Assembly: GCA_018241505.1 (NCBI GenBank)
Contig: JAFEDS010000032.1
Span: 32,010 to 96,009 of the forward strand
Direction: 5' to 3'
DNA: 64,000 bases
Source of the DNA: Pseudomonadota bacterium
GTDB lineage: Bacteria > Pseudomonadota > Gammaproteobacteria > Steroidobacterales > Steroidobacteraceae
Both the position numbers and the translations under genes were made by a program. The notes beneath the pieces were generated by a model, which was not told the origin of the DNA, searched no databases, and saw only the letters and a program-made list of their open reading frames with translations. Positions 34,284 to 43,300 of this stretch are shown here, piece by piece. How positions within the stretch are numbered: position 1 is the stretch's first letter; every line of letters starts with the position of its first letter.

Positions 34284-35375
34284 GTGCGAGACTGGATCTT
34301 GATTGGCATGAGCGTGCTCAGTGTTTCGGCATCGGCCGCTCCTGCGCCTTCAGCGGCAACCCTGGATGAAGCGGCAGCAGCGCGGTTCGCGCATCTGGCA
34401 CTGGCGTGTACTCACAAGGAATATCCCAACAAGATCGCTCACGTGCTGGCGAATGAGGCAGATGTCATGCCTCCGCACCTGCTCACGCCGGCATTCTACG
34501 GCTGCTTTGACTGGCATTCGGCCGTGCACGGACACTGGCTGCTGGTGCGCCTGCTCAAACTGTTTCCGGATGCTCCCTTTGCCAAGGATGCACGCGCATC
34601 GCTGGCAGCGAGCCTGACACCGAAAAACATCGCCGGTGAAGTTGAATACGTGGGGCGCGAGGATCGCGCCTCATTCGAACGCCCCTACGGGCTGGCCTGG
34701 TTGCTGAAACTCTGCGCCGAATTGCGAACCTGGGATGACCCCCAGGGTCGGCAGTGGGCGACCGCCCTCGTACCGCTCGAAACCGTAGCCGCCACCAAGG
34801 TGAAGAGTTGGTTGCCCAAGTTGCATTACCCGATTCGCATTGGTGAGCACGATCAGACCGCCTTTTCGTTTGGCCTGATGTGGGATTGGGCCAATGTGGC
34901 GAATGACGCGCAGATGAAGCTCGATCTGGTGGATGCCGCACAGCGCTTTTATCGCGGCGATCGCAACTGCCCGCTGAGCTACGAGCCGTCGGGGCAGGAT
35001 TTTCTGTCTCCTTGCCTGTCGGAAGCGGACTTCATGCGCCGGGTGTTGGAGCCGGAAGTCTTCGGCAAGTGGCTGGGAGAGTTCTTACCGCAGATTCCTG
35101 CCAAGGCCGGCGTTGAGTGGCTCCTACCGGGTGTGGTGACCGACCGGTCGGATCCGAAGTTGGCGCATATCGACGGACTCAACTTGAGTCGGGCGTGGAT
35201 GCTCGAAGGCATCGCGCATGGGTTGAAGCCGCAGGACAAACGAGTGGCCCCGTTGCTTGCGGCAGCCGAAGCGCATCGCGCAGCGGCGTTGCCGGCGGTG
35301 ACGGGGGAGCACTATGAAGGTGGGCACTGGCTCGGTACGTTTGCCGTGTATTTGACGAGCCAGGCGGGGCTGTAG
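34284..35375 (+). CDS. DUF2891 family protein, exported
   Basis: This 363-aa protein starts at GTG 34284 with AGGGGCGG upstream; the first residues form a short signal peptide (cleavage near SASA). The rest matches DUF2891: YGCFDWHSAVHGHW, RPYGLAWLLKL, HSNTAFSF-like GEHDQTAFSFGL and EGGHWLGTFAVYL. The family is all-helical, with conserved His and Glu residues suggesting an (alpha/alpha)6 barrel of glycan- or terpene-type enzymes, but no reaction is known. It is divergent from the dehydrogenase gene and ends three bases before the convergent cystathionine gamma-lyase stop. Confidence 0.85.
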   Translation: MRDWILIGMSVLSVSASAAPAPSAATLDEAAAARFAHLALACTHKEYPNKIAHVLANEADVMPPHLLTPAFYGCFDWHSAVHGHWLLVRLLKLFPDAPFAKDARASLAASLTPKNIAGEVEYVGREDRASFERPYGLAWLLKLCAELRTWDDPQGRQWATALVPLETVAATKVKSWLPKLHYPIRIGEHDQTAFSFGLMWDWANVANDAQMKLDLVDAAQRFYRGDRNCPLSYEPSGQDFLSPCLSEADFMRRVLEPEVFGKWLGEFLPQIPAKAGVEWLLPGVVTDRSDPKLAHIDGLNLSRAWMLEGIAHGLKPQDKRVAPLLAAAEAHRAAALPAVTGEHYEGGHWLGTFAVYLTSQAGL

Positions 35376-35378
35376 AGC

Positions 35379-36539
35379 TTACTTCAACGCATGCTTCAAA
35401 TCAGCAATCAGATCATCCACCGCCTCAACACCCACCGACAACCTGATCAACCCGTCGCTGATCCCCAGCGACGCCCGCATTGCGGGTGGCAGCGACGCGT
35501 GCGTCATCAGCCCCGGATGCTCAATCAAGCTCTCCACGCCGCCGAGGCTCTCGGCGAGTGAAAACAACTCACACCGCTCCAACACCTTGCGTGTGTCGTC
35601 GAGCGACGTACGCAGCTCCACTGTAACGATTCCGCCGAAACCACCCACCATCTGCTTCTTTGCCAATGCATGTTGCGGATGGCTGGCGAGGCCCGGGTAA
35701 AATACTTTGCGGACTTTCTCGTGCCCTTCCAGGAACTCGGCAATCGTCTGGGCGCTCTGGCAATGCCGCTCCATGCGCAGCGCCAAAGTTTTGATACCGC
35801 GCAACGTCAGGAAAGAATCAAACGGCGACGATACTCCGCCGATGGCATTCTGAAGATAGGCCAAACGCTCCTGCAACGCCTGATCCGCGCGCACCACAGC
35901 CGCCCCGCCGACGGCATCCGAATGCCCATTCAGGTACTTGGTGGTGGAGTGAACGACGACGTCGAAACCATGCTCCAACGGCCGCTGAATGAACGGCGTT
36001 GCGAACGTATTGTCACAGACGCTCAACAACTTCAGGCGGCGGGCCATTTGTGCGATAGCGCTGAGATCAACGAGCTTCAGCAGTGGATTGGTAGGCGTCT
36101 CCACCCACACCATCCGCGTGTTGGGCCGGATCGCAGCTTCGAGCTCGGAAGGCCGGGTCAGATCCACAAAGGAAACATCGTGACCGGCCGACCGCTTGCG
36201 TACGTTCTCGAGGATCCGATAGCTGCCGCCATACAGATCATGCATGGCCACAATGTGCGAACCGCTGTCCAACAACTCCAGGACCGTCGATGTGGCGGCC
36301 ATCCCGGATGCGAACCCGTACCCGGCAGCTCCGCCTTCGAGGTTCGCAATCGAAGCCTGCAAGGCATCGCGCGTCGGGTTCGCCGTACGCGAATACTCGT
36401 AACCTCGGTGGACACCCGGACTCGACTGAACGTACGTCGAAGTCGCATAGATCGGCGGCATCACCGCGCCGGTCCGAGGGTCGGGATGTTGGCCACCGTG
36501 AATCACACGAGTGGCAAAGTCGAACTGTTTTTCGGTCAT
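35379..36539 (-). CDS. Cystathionine gamma-lyase / gamma-synthase family PLP enzyme
   Basis: The 386-aa protein is a Cys/Met metabolism PLP enzyme: cofactor-phosphate binding YEYSRTANPTRDALQ and SGMAATS, Asp in CDNTFATPF, and the PLP Lys201 in HSTTKYLNGHSD. Next to a cystathionine beta-synthase it is most likely cystathionine gamma-lyase, which splits cystathionine into cysteine, 2-oxobutanoate and ammonia; gamma-synthase or homocysteine desulfhydrase activity cannot be excluded from sequence. It overlaps the beta-synthase by four bases, and that gene in turn abuts a bufferin operon, so it is probably the fifth gene of one transcript. Confidence 0.92.
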   Translation of the reverse strand: MTEKQFDFATRVIHGGQHPDPRTGAVMPPIYATSTYVQSSPGVHRGYEYSRTANPTRDALQASIANLEGGAAGYGFASGMAATSTVLELLDSGSHIVAMHDLYGGSYRILENVRKRSAGHDVSFVDLTRPSELEAAIRPNTRMVWVETPTNPLLKLVDLSAIAQMARRLKLLSVCDNTFATPFIQRPLEHGFDVVVHSTTKYLNGHSDAVGGAAVVRADQALQERLAYLQNAIGGVSSPFDSFLTLRGIKTLALRMERHCQSAQTIAEFLEGHEKVRKVFYPGLASHPQHALAKKQMVGGFGGIVTVELRTSLDDTRKVLERCELFSLAESLGGVESLIEHPGLMTHASLPPAMRASLGISDGLIRLSVGVEAVDDLIADLKHALK

Positions 36540-37909
36540 GATCGGCGCCGCAACCAGTTGAGCAGATCGATCCGGGTCACCAGGCCCAGGAACTCATTGT
36601 CCTTCACCACAATGGCCACCATGCCGTGCTTGAAGATCTCCATGAGCTGGGACACAGGCGCATCCACCGGCACCGTCACCAGGTGGGTGGCCATCGCCGC
36701 CGTCACCGGCTCATTGAAATGCGCGGGATTCTCAAACACTTCCAGCAAGATGTCTTCTTCGTCGACAATGCCGACAATCTTGCCGTCTTTCATGACCGGC
36801 AACTGTGAGACATCGTACAATTTCATGCGGCGCAGCGCCGCAAGCACCGGCTCCGTCGAGTTGACGGTGACCGAGGCCCGCTCCCAGTGCCGGCGCGCAA
36901 TCAGATCGCGCAAGTCACCGTACTGATTGCGCTCAATGAATCCCTGGTCGAGCATCCAATAGTCGTTGTAGACCTTGGAGAGATATTTGTTACCGCTGTC
37001 ACAGACAAACGTGACAACCCGCTTGGCCGTCTTTTGCTCCCGGCAGTACCGCAGAGCCGCCGCCAACAGGGTGCCGGTGGAAGTGCCGGCGATGATACCT
37101 TCCTTCCTCAACAGCTCCCGGCACGTTGCGAAAGCCTCGGCATCGGGGATGCTATAGGTCCGGGCCACCCGCGAGAAATCGCCTACCGGCGGAATGGAAT
37201 CGCCGCCGATGCCCTCTACCAGCCAACCGCTCTTGGCCTTCTCCACCACACCCGTTTTAGCGAAGTCCGCCAGGATGGAGCCGGCCGGATCGGCCAACAC
37301 CAACTCAACCTTGGGTGCGATCTTGGCGAAATAATGGGTCAGGCCCGCCAGGGTGCCGCCCGTACCGACCCCGCAGATGACCGCATCGAGGCGCTGTTCC
37401 AACTGCTCCCAGATTTCCGGACCCGTGGTTTCTTCATGGGCCTGCGGGTTGGCCTCGTTGCCAAACTGGTTCACAAAGAAGGAGTTCGGGATTTCGCGCG
37501 CCAGGCGCTCGGCGATGTCGCGGTAGTATTCCGGATGGCCCTTGCTGACATCGGAGCGCGTGAGTTGCACCTGCGCGCCCATGGCCTTCAGGTGGAAGAT
37601 TTTCTCCTGGCTCATTTTGTCGGGAATCACCAGCAACAGCCGGTAACCCTTCTGAGCGGCCACGAGTGCCAGGCCCAGGCCCGTGTTGCCGGCGGTCGCT
37701 TCAATGAGCGTGCCACCGGGCTTCAGCTTGCCATCGCGTTCAGCCGCTTCAATCAGGTACAACCCGACACGGTCCTTGATGGAGCCGCCCGGATTCTGGT
37801 TCTCCAACTTGAGAAACAGCTCGCAAGGCCCGGTATCAATGTGCTTTACGGCCATGAGCGGCGTGTTGCCGATCATTTGCAGCGCGTTGTTGTAAATCGG
37901 TGCCGTCAT
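36536..37909 (-). CDS. Cystathionine beta-synthase
   Basis: This 457-aa protein combines a fold-type II PLP domain (PLP Lys45 in NPGGSIKDR, phosphate loop GTGGT, EATAGNTG) with two C-terminal CBS domains (from about residue 330: SVTVNSTEPVLAALRRM, DLPVMKDGKIVGIVDEEDIL, HGMVAIVVKDNEFLGLVTRIDLLNWLR). It condenses serine and homocysteine to cystathionine; the CBS tandem suggests regulation by adenosyl ligands. O-acetylserine sulfhydrylases lack this C-terminal part. ATG 37909 has GGAGG upstream and shares one base with the stop of bufC, so it is coupled to the bufferin genes. Confidence 0.92.
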   Translation of the reverse strand: MTAPIYNNALQMIGNTPLMAVKHIDTGPCELFLKLENQNPGGSIKDRVGLYLIEAAERDGKLKPGGTLIEATAGNTGLGLALVAAQKGYRLLLVIPDKMSQEKIFHLKAMGAQVQLTRSDVSKGHPEYYRDIAERLAREIPNSFFVNQFGNEANPQAHEETTGPEIWEQLEQRLDAVICGVGTGGTLAGLTHYFAKIAPKVELVLADPAGSILADFAKTGVVEKAKSGWLVEGIGGDSIPPVGDFSRVARTYSIPDAEAFATCRELLRKEGIIAGTSTGTLLAAALRYCREQKTAKRVVTFVCDSGNKYLSKVYNDYWMLDQGFIERNQYGDLRDLIARRHWERASVTVNSTEPVLAALRRMKLYDVSQLPVMKDGKIVGIVDEEDILLEVFENPAHFNEPVTAAMATHLVTVPVDAPVSQLMEIFKHGMVAIVVKDNEFLGLVTRIDLLNWLRRRS

Positions 37910-38703
37910 CAGTCCTCCGTCTGCGAATCCACGCCCACGAGCAGGCCGGATTCCACCCACCCGCGCAGGAAACCTGCCGCGTGCTGCGATGCTTCGCTCT
38001 CAGCGAAATGTTCGCATAGGAGAACACAAAGCTCACCGAAAGAGTGACGTTCTCGAGCTGCCGCCACCACCGAGGCTTCCGCCTCGCTCAAAGCCCGGAA
38101 GTAAATCTGCAACTGTCGCCGCCAGATCACGTAGCGTGCGGGCGCGACCGCCGGCTCCGGACGATCGCCCCCCTCAGTCACCGCTTTCCATAGCTGGGGG
38201 ACATTCCACTCGACAGCGACTACCTGGACACTCGGGCTCCACTCAAACTGCAGGCCAGCCCAATCCTCAGGCGCTACGGCGGCGAACGCGCCAATGTCGA
38301 TCGGCTCGGCATCGGCAGCATCGAACGCCGCGGCCATGGCCCACTCCCACCGGGCCATCTCGGCCAGGATGGGAGCCTTGGAATACTCCTCATCGGCAGC
38401 CAGGAAATCACCGAGTCGATCGCCGTACCAACGGACGTTGAAGAAGGTGGACTCGTGGGCGTTCACGTAACCGGTCGCCATGGTCTGGAATTCAGACTCG
38501 CCCAGCAGCTCAGCGAGCACGGGGAAGGAATTCTGCAGGGCTTCAATCAGCCGCGAACGGTACCCATCGCCATAAATTGCCAGCCGCGTTTCAACAGGGA
38601 CGCGCTGCGTACCCACAACATGTGAGTGAATTGTTGAATCAGCGGTGAGCAGGAAGCGCTGGAAGGCGTCCTGTATTTGGGATAGGCGGCTCACGCCGCG
38701 CAT
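37909..38703 (-). CDS. bufC: BufC-like putative DNA-binding-domain (DUF2063) partner of the MNIO enzyme
   Basis: This 264-aa protein from ATG 38703 matches DUF2063: [59 protein letters not shown] and a C-terminal helical domain. The annotation as DNA-binding is historical; in bufferin systems the protein serves as the partner that brings the precursor peptide to the DUF692/MNIO enzyme. The order (bufA, bufB, bufC) and the 13-bp overlap with bufB are those of the established operons. Its stop shares one base with the start of the cystathionine beta-synthase gene. Confidence 0.9.
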   Translation of the reverse strand: MRGVSRLSQIQDAFQRFLLTADSTIHSHVVGTQRVPVETRLAIYGDGYRSRLIEALQNSFPVLAELLGESEFQTMATGYVNAHESTFFNVRWYGDRLGDFLAADEEYSKAPILAEMARWEWAMAAAFDAADAEPIDIGAFAAVAPEDWAGLQFEWSPSVQVVAVEWNVPQLWKAVTEGGDRPEPAVAPARYVIWRRQLQIYFRALSEAEASVVAAARERHSFGELCVLLCEHFAESEASQHAAGFLRGWVESGLLVGVDSQTED

Positions 38704-39536
38704 GCCAAGGCACGCTCTGCCAGCCGCCGGGCCGCATCGAGCTCGCAGCAAAGCTCTTCCAGGGGCGGAATGTTGGCGTCGCGTTCGATCATGGTGGACA
38801 CATTGCCGAAGCGGCGAACCGCTGCATCATACAACTCCCAGACCGGGTCCGGCACGGGATGGTCGTGGGTATCGATCAGGTAATCGCCGTGATTTTCATG
38901 GCCCGCCAAGTGGATCTGCTGGACCCGCTCCACTGGAATCGCCTGCAGGTACTCGTGCGGATCGAACTCGTGGTTCACACTGCTGACATAGATGTTGTTG
39001 ACATCGAGCAACAGCAGGCAATCCGCGCGTTGCACAATCTCACGCAAAAACTCCCACTCCGTGACTTCCGAGCTGCGGTAGGTCACATAACTCGAGACAT
39101 TCTCCAGCAGAATCCGCCGGCCCAGAACATCCTGAACCGTCCGCACCCGCTCTACAACATTGGCTAGCGCTTCTTCCGTGTAGGGAAGCGGCAGCAGGTC
39201 ATGCATGTTGCGGCCGGCCACCCCGGTCCAGCACAGGTGATCGGAAATCCACCGAGGCTCGACTCGAGCAGCCAGCGCCTTCATCTGCGCGAGATAGTTG
39301 CGATCGAGCGGTTGCGTACTGCCGATCGACAGCGAAACACCATGCAGCACCAGCGGATAGCGCTCGCGGATGCGCATGAGGTAGTCGAGGGGTTTGCCCC
39401 CGGGAACGAGGTAGTTCTCGGTCAGGGCCTCGAACCAGTCCACCCGGGGGTGGTCGGCCAGGATGTCCTCGTAGTGGTCGACCCGCAGGCCGAGGCCAAA
39501 TCCCAGCGAGGGGGAGACGAGTGGCGAGGAATTCAT
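38691..39536 (-). CDS. bufB: BufB-like multinuclear non-heme iron oxidase (MNIO, DUF692)
   Basis: This 281-aa TIM-barrel protein has the DUF692 hallmarks: [66 protein letters not shown] and IHLAGHE, which carry the His, Glu and Asp ligands of the multi-iron site. In bufferin operons the enzyme converts precursor cysteines to thiooxazole groups that bind copper. ATG 39536 is used; a TTG 18 bases upstream is in frame but unsupported. It is 103 bp downstream of the bufferin precursor gene and overlaps bufC by 13 bp. Confidence 0.93.
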   Translation of the reverse strand: MNSSPLVSPSLGFGLGLRVDHYEDILADHPRVDWFEALTENYLVPGGKPLDYLMRIRERYPLVLHGVSLSIGSTQPLDRNYLAQMKALAARVEPRWISDHLCWTGVAGRNMHDLLPLPYTEEALANVVERVRTVQDVLGRRILLENVSSYVTYRSSEVTEWEFLREIVQRADCLLLLDVNNIYVSSVNHEFDPHEYLQAIPVERVQQIHLAGHENHGDYLIDTHDHPVPDPVWELYDAAVRRFGNVSTMIERDANIPPLEELCCELDAARRLAERALACAA

Positions 39537-39639
39537 GGGAGCCACTTGTACCAATGCGTCAGAGGCCGGGGCCGCCCTGCGAGTGCAAGGACGGCACCCG
39601 GCCTGATCTATTTCCGACCCTCAGCTTACGTGCCGGGGC

Positions 39640-39897
39640 TTACTTACCGGCGGCCTTCGCCTTGGCAGCGTCGCACTTCGCCTGGGTCATTTCCACAAAG
39701 CCCTTGCCCTTGCAGGAATTCTGGCCTTTGCAGGAGTTATTGGCGGTCTTGCAAGCAGAATGGCCCTTGCAGGAGTTCACGCCTTCACACTTGACCTTGG
39801 CTTCATCGGCAGCACTGGCCGTGCCGACCATGGCGGTCGAGAACATCACGGCGGCAGCGGCGGCCAAAGCAACGCTCGACATCTTTCGGCTGTTCAT
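39640..39897 (-). CDS. bufA: Bufferin-type copper-binding RiPP precursor (BufA2-like)
   Basis: The 85-aa peptide has a signal peptide (cleavage after ASA) and a cysteine-rich core with six Cys: CEGVNSCKGHSACKTANNSC continuing CKGQNSCKGKGF, then a later AKC. The repeated NSCKG pattern is that of the second bufferin family. It would be exported to the periplasm after cysteine modification by BufB/BufC and chelate copper. The ATG at 39897 has GAGGAG nine bases upstream; an in-frame TTG two codons earlier is too close to it. It begins an operon that continues into bufB, bufC and two transsulfuration genes. Confidence 0.93.
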   Translation of the reverse strand: MNSRKMSSVALAAAAAVMFSTAMVGTASAADEAKVKCEGVNSCKGHSACKTANNSCKGQNSCKGKGFVEMTQAKCDAAKAKAAGK

Positions 39898-39976
39898 CTT
39901 CAAAGTCTCCTCGAGGTTATTACGATCGATCTTCCTGTCTTCGATGAGAGAGCCGAGCTCGCTCCACGGGTCGTTG

Positions 39977-39993
39977 CCTGACGCAAAGCGTCA
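39977..39993. repeat. Perfect 7-bp-arm inverted repeat upstream of bufA
   Basis: CTGACGC, three bases, GCGTCAG form a perfect stem or operator 80 bases before the bufA ATG, in the stretch likely to hold its promoter or leader. It may be a regulator-binding site or a leader hairpin. Nothing in the sequence decides which. Confidence 0.45.
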
Positions 39994-40145
39994 GATACCC
40001 CCTCCCGGCTACCGGTCATGTCCCGGCCCGACGACCTACGGCTCCGCGTACCCATTGTACGCCTCTCAACGTCATCCACTACGTATCTGCCTGGGTTGCA
40101 GATGCACGAGTAGACCCTATTTAGTGAACTCTTATTGCGTGGCGA

Positions 40146-40173
40146 TTGAAATAAAGCATATGCGGTTTATACA
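40146..40173 (+). promoter_or_regulatory. Candidate sigma-70 promoter for the long uvrA
   Basis: TTGAAA (40146-40151), 16 bases, TATACA (40168-40173). The -35 has five of six matches and the -10 four of six. It would give a leader of about 160 bases. The call is based on consensus only. Confidence 0.3.
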
Positions 40174-40343
40174 GCACCAATGATGACGACTTACTGAATG
40201 CCACCGACCTCTTGTTTTTCGGGTGCGCCCTAGCGCAACTGGGTGGCTCGCGGCCTGCTCGAAATCCATTACTATGTGAGATTCGCGCGTGCGTTCCCGC
40301 CCGCGCTGTACAACGACTCGCTACTAGCTAGCAAGGTGACGGA

Positions 40344-43300
40344 ATGACCGACGCCTCTCGCGACGCCATCCTTTTGCGCGGCGCTCGCCAGAACAATCTG
40401 AAGAACCTCGATCTCGATATTCCCCTGAATGAGCTCGTGGTCGTCACGGGCGTCTCCGGTTCCGGAAAATCGTCGCTCGTTTTCGACACGCTCTACGCCG
40501 AAGGCCAGCGGCGCTACGTCGAGACCTTTTCGCCCTATGCCCGCCAGTTTCTCGACCGCATGGACAAGCCCCAGGTCGATGGAATTGCGGGTATTCCGCC
40601 CGCGATTGCCATCGATCAGACCAACCCCGTTCGAACCTCGCGCTCGACCGTGGGGACAATGACCGAGCTGAACGATCACCTGAAGTTGATATTCGCCCGG
40701 GCCGCCTCGCTGTACTGCCAGTGTTGTGGCAAGCCCGTTCGCCGTGACACTTCCGAGAGCATCTACAATGACCTGACCGCGCGCGCCAGCGAGGCGGGTA
40801 ATCCGCGTTTGCTGGTTACGTTTCCGGTCCCGGTACCTTCCAACTTTACCGAGGCGGAAGTTCGCGGGTTGTTGGAGAAACAGGGATACACACGATTTTT
40901 TGGTGAGCCCACTGTGGCCGCCACCGCGGCCCCCGAGGTGAAAGCGAAGAAGCGCGGCAAGAAACCGGTTGCGCCCGTTACGATCGTCACTTTGTGTGTT
41001 ATTCAGGATCGCTTCCGCATCGGCGCTACCGATCGCGGCCGCGTGCTCGAATCACTCGAAGCGGCGCTGCGAGTCGGTCAAGGTCGTGTCAACGTACAAG
41101 TAGTGGATGATTCCGATCCGCCCAAGGCCCTACAGACCTGGCGCTACTCCAATCAACTGCACTGTGCCGAATGCGACCTGTCCTATCGGGAGCCGAACCC
41201 CAGCCTGTTCTCATTCAACTCGCCCATCGGGGCGTGCGAAAGCTGCCGCGGTTTCGGTCGAACCATCGGCATCGATTACGGTCTGGTCATTCCGGATGAA
41301 AGCAAGTCGTTGCGCGGCGGTGCCATCAAGCCCTGGCAGACCAAATCCTACAAGGAATGTCAGGACGATCTGATCAAGTTCGCCAAGAAGCGGGGCGTTC
41401 CAATTGACACGCCGTGGCGGGAGCTCGGGGCGGAGCGTCGCAAGTGGGTGATCGAAGGTGAAGGCGATTGGAACAAGGGTGTCTGGTACGGCGCGAAGCG
41501 CTTCTTCGCGTGGCTCGAGACCAAGTCCTACAAGATGCATGTGCGCGTGCTCTTGTCGCGTTACCGCTCATACACACCGTGTGAGACTTGCGACGGCGCC
41601 CGCCTGAAGACTGACGCACTGCTGTGGCGCCTCGGCGATCGCGGACTGGCGGATTCAGCGCTGGGAAACACGCCGCGCTTCAAGCCGACCGGCGTGCAGT
41701 GGAGTGACGAGACACTCAATACACTGCCGGGCCTCACTATCCACGATGTGATGCTGCTGCCCGTGGATCGGGCTGTGAAGTTCTTCTCCGAGCTCGAGTT
41801 GCCGAAGCCATTGGACGAAGCGACCGACCTGCTGCTGAGTGAGATCCGGGGTCGTTTCAGCTATCTGTCGGATGTTGGGTTGGGTTACCTGACGCTCGAT
41901 CGTCAGTCGAGGACGCTGTCGGGCGGGGAAGTGCAGCGAATCAATTTGACCACCGCGCTGGGTACTTCGCTGGTCAACACGCTGTTCGTGCTGGATGAGC
42001 CTTCCATTGGCCTGCATCCGCGTGACATGCAGCGCGTCATTTCCGTGATGAAGAAGCTGCGCGATGCCGGCAACTCGCTGATTGTGGTCGAGCACGATCC
42101 ACAGATCATGCTGGAAGCGGATCGGATCCTCGATATCGGTCCGGGCGCGGGTGAGCGTGGCGGAAACATCGTGTTCTTTGGAACGCCCAAAGAGATTCGA
42201 GCCAGCGGCGCATCGCTCACCGGCGAGTATCTCAGTGGGCGCAAGAAAGTTGGAGTCAAGGCGAAAGCGGCCAAGGTGGGTCCTGCGACGACCGGCGAAG
42301 TCGTCGCCGAAGCAGTCTCCAACCGCTGGCTGGAATTGCACGGCGTCAGCGAGCACAACCTCAAGAACATCGATGTCCGTATTCCGCTGAAACGCCTGGT
42401 CTGCGTGACCGGTGTATCCGGATCCGGCAAATCGACACTCGTCGAGGATGTTCTGTACCCGGCGCTGTTGAAATACAGAGGCAAGCCCACCGAGGCCCCG
42501 GGTCAGTTCTCCGGCTTGAAGGGCGCTGAGTTGGTTGATGACATTGTCATGGTCGACCAGAGCGCAATCGGCCGCACCACCCGCTCGAACCCCGCCAGCT
42601 ATGTTGGCGCGTTCGACGCCATCCGCTCGATTTTCGCTTCAGAGCCCGCAGCCCAGGAGCGCAAGTACACCGCCGGTACTTTCAGCTTCAATTCCGGCAA
42701 CGGCCGCTGCCCGACCTGCTCAGGCAATGGTTTCGAGCACGTGGAGATGCAGTTTCTCTCGGATGTCTATCTGCGCTGCCCGGACTGCAACGGCCGCCGC
42801 TATCGCGACGAGGTGTTGGATATCAAGCGCGAAGGTGCCAATGGCCTGCGCGCCAGCATTGCCGAAGTCCTGGATATGACCGTGACTGAGGGACTCGTCT
42901 TCTTCGCCGACTCCAAGGAGGTCGCAGCGCGGCTCGCGCCTCTGGCGGATGTCGGCCTGGAATATGTGAAGCTCGGGCAGCCGGTACCCACACTCTCCGG
43001 CGGCGAGGCGCAGCGGCTCAAGTTGGCCGGCCATCTCGCGGAAGCAGGCACCGTCCTTTCCAGCACAACCCATCGCGGCAAGTTGTTTCTGTTTGACGAG
43101 CCGACCACCGGTCTGCATTTTGAGGATGTCTCCAAGCTGCTGCGCGCATTTCGCAAGTTGCTGGCGGCCGGCCACTCGCTGCTGGTGATTGAGCACAACC
43201 TCGACATCATTCGCGCATCCGACTGGATCATCGACCTCGGACCTGAAGGGGGCGACGGGGGTGGACAGATTGTCTGTACTGGTACGCCCACTCAGGTAGC

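Larger units (their letters stand above)
39898..40343. other. Intergenic region between divergent bufA and uvrA
   Basis: This 446-bp non-coding stretch carries the promoters of both divergent operons, the inverted repeat at 39977-39993 and a candidate uvrA promoter at 40146-40173. Apart from these I see no gene; a plus-strand open frame (39521-40183) crosses it but is a shadow of bufA and bufB. A clear LexA box was not found. Confidence 0.6.

Noticed and set aside
35670-38047. Two long plus-strand frames (418 and 386 codons) opposite the transsulfuration genes
   Set aside because: Both lie opposite conserved PLP enzymes and read as shadow protein.
40180-40343. LexA (SOS) box upstream of uvrA
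   Set aside because: No CTGT-N8-ACAG or TTAG-N6-TACTA match was found; only partial resemblances near 40160-40330.
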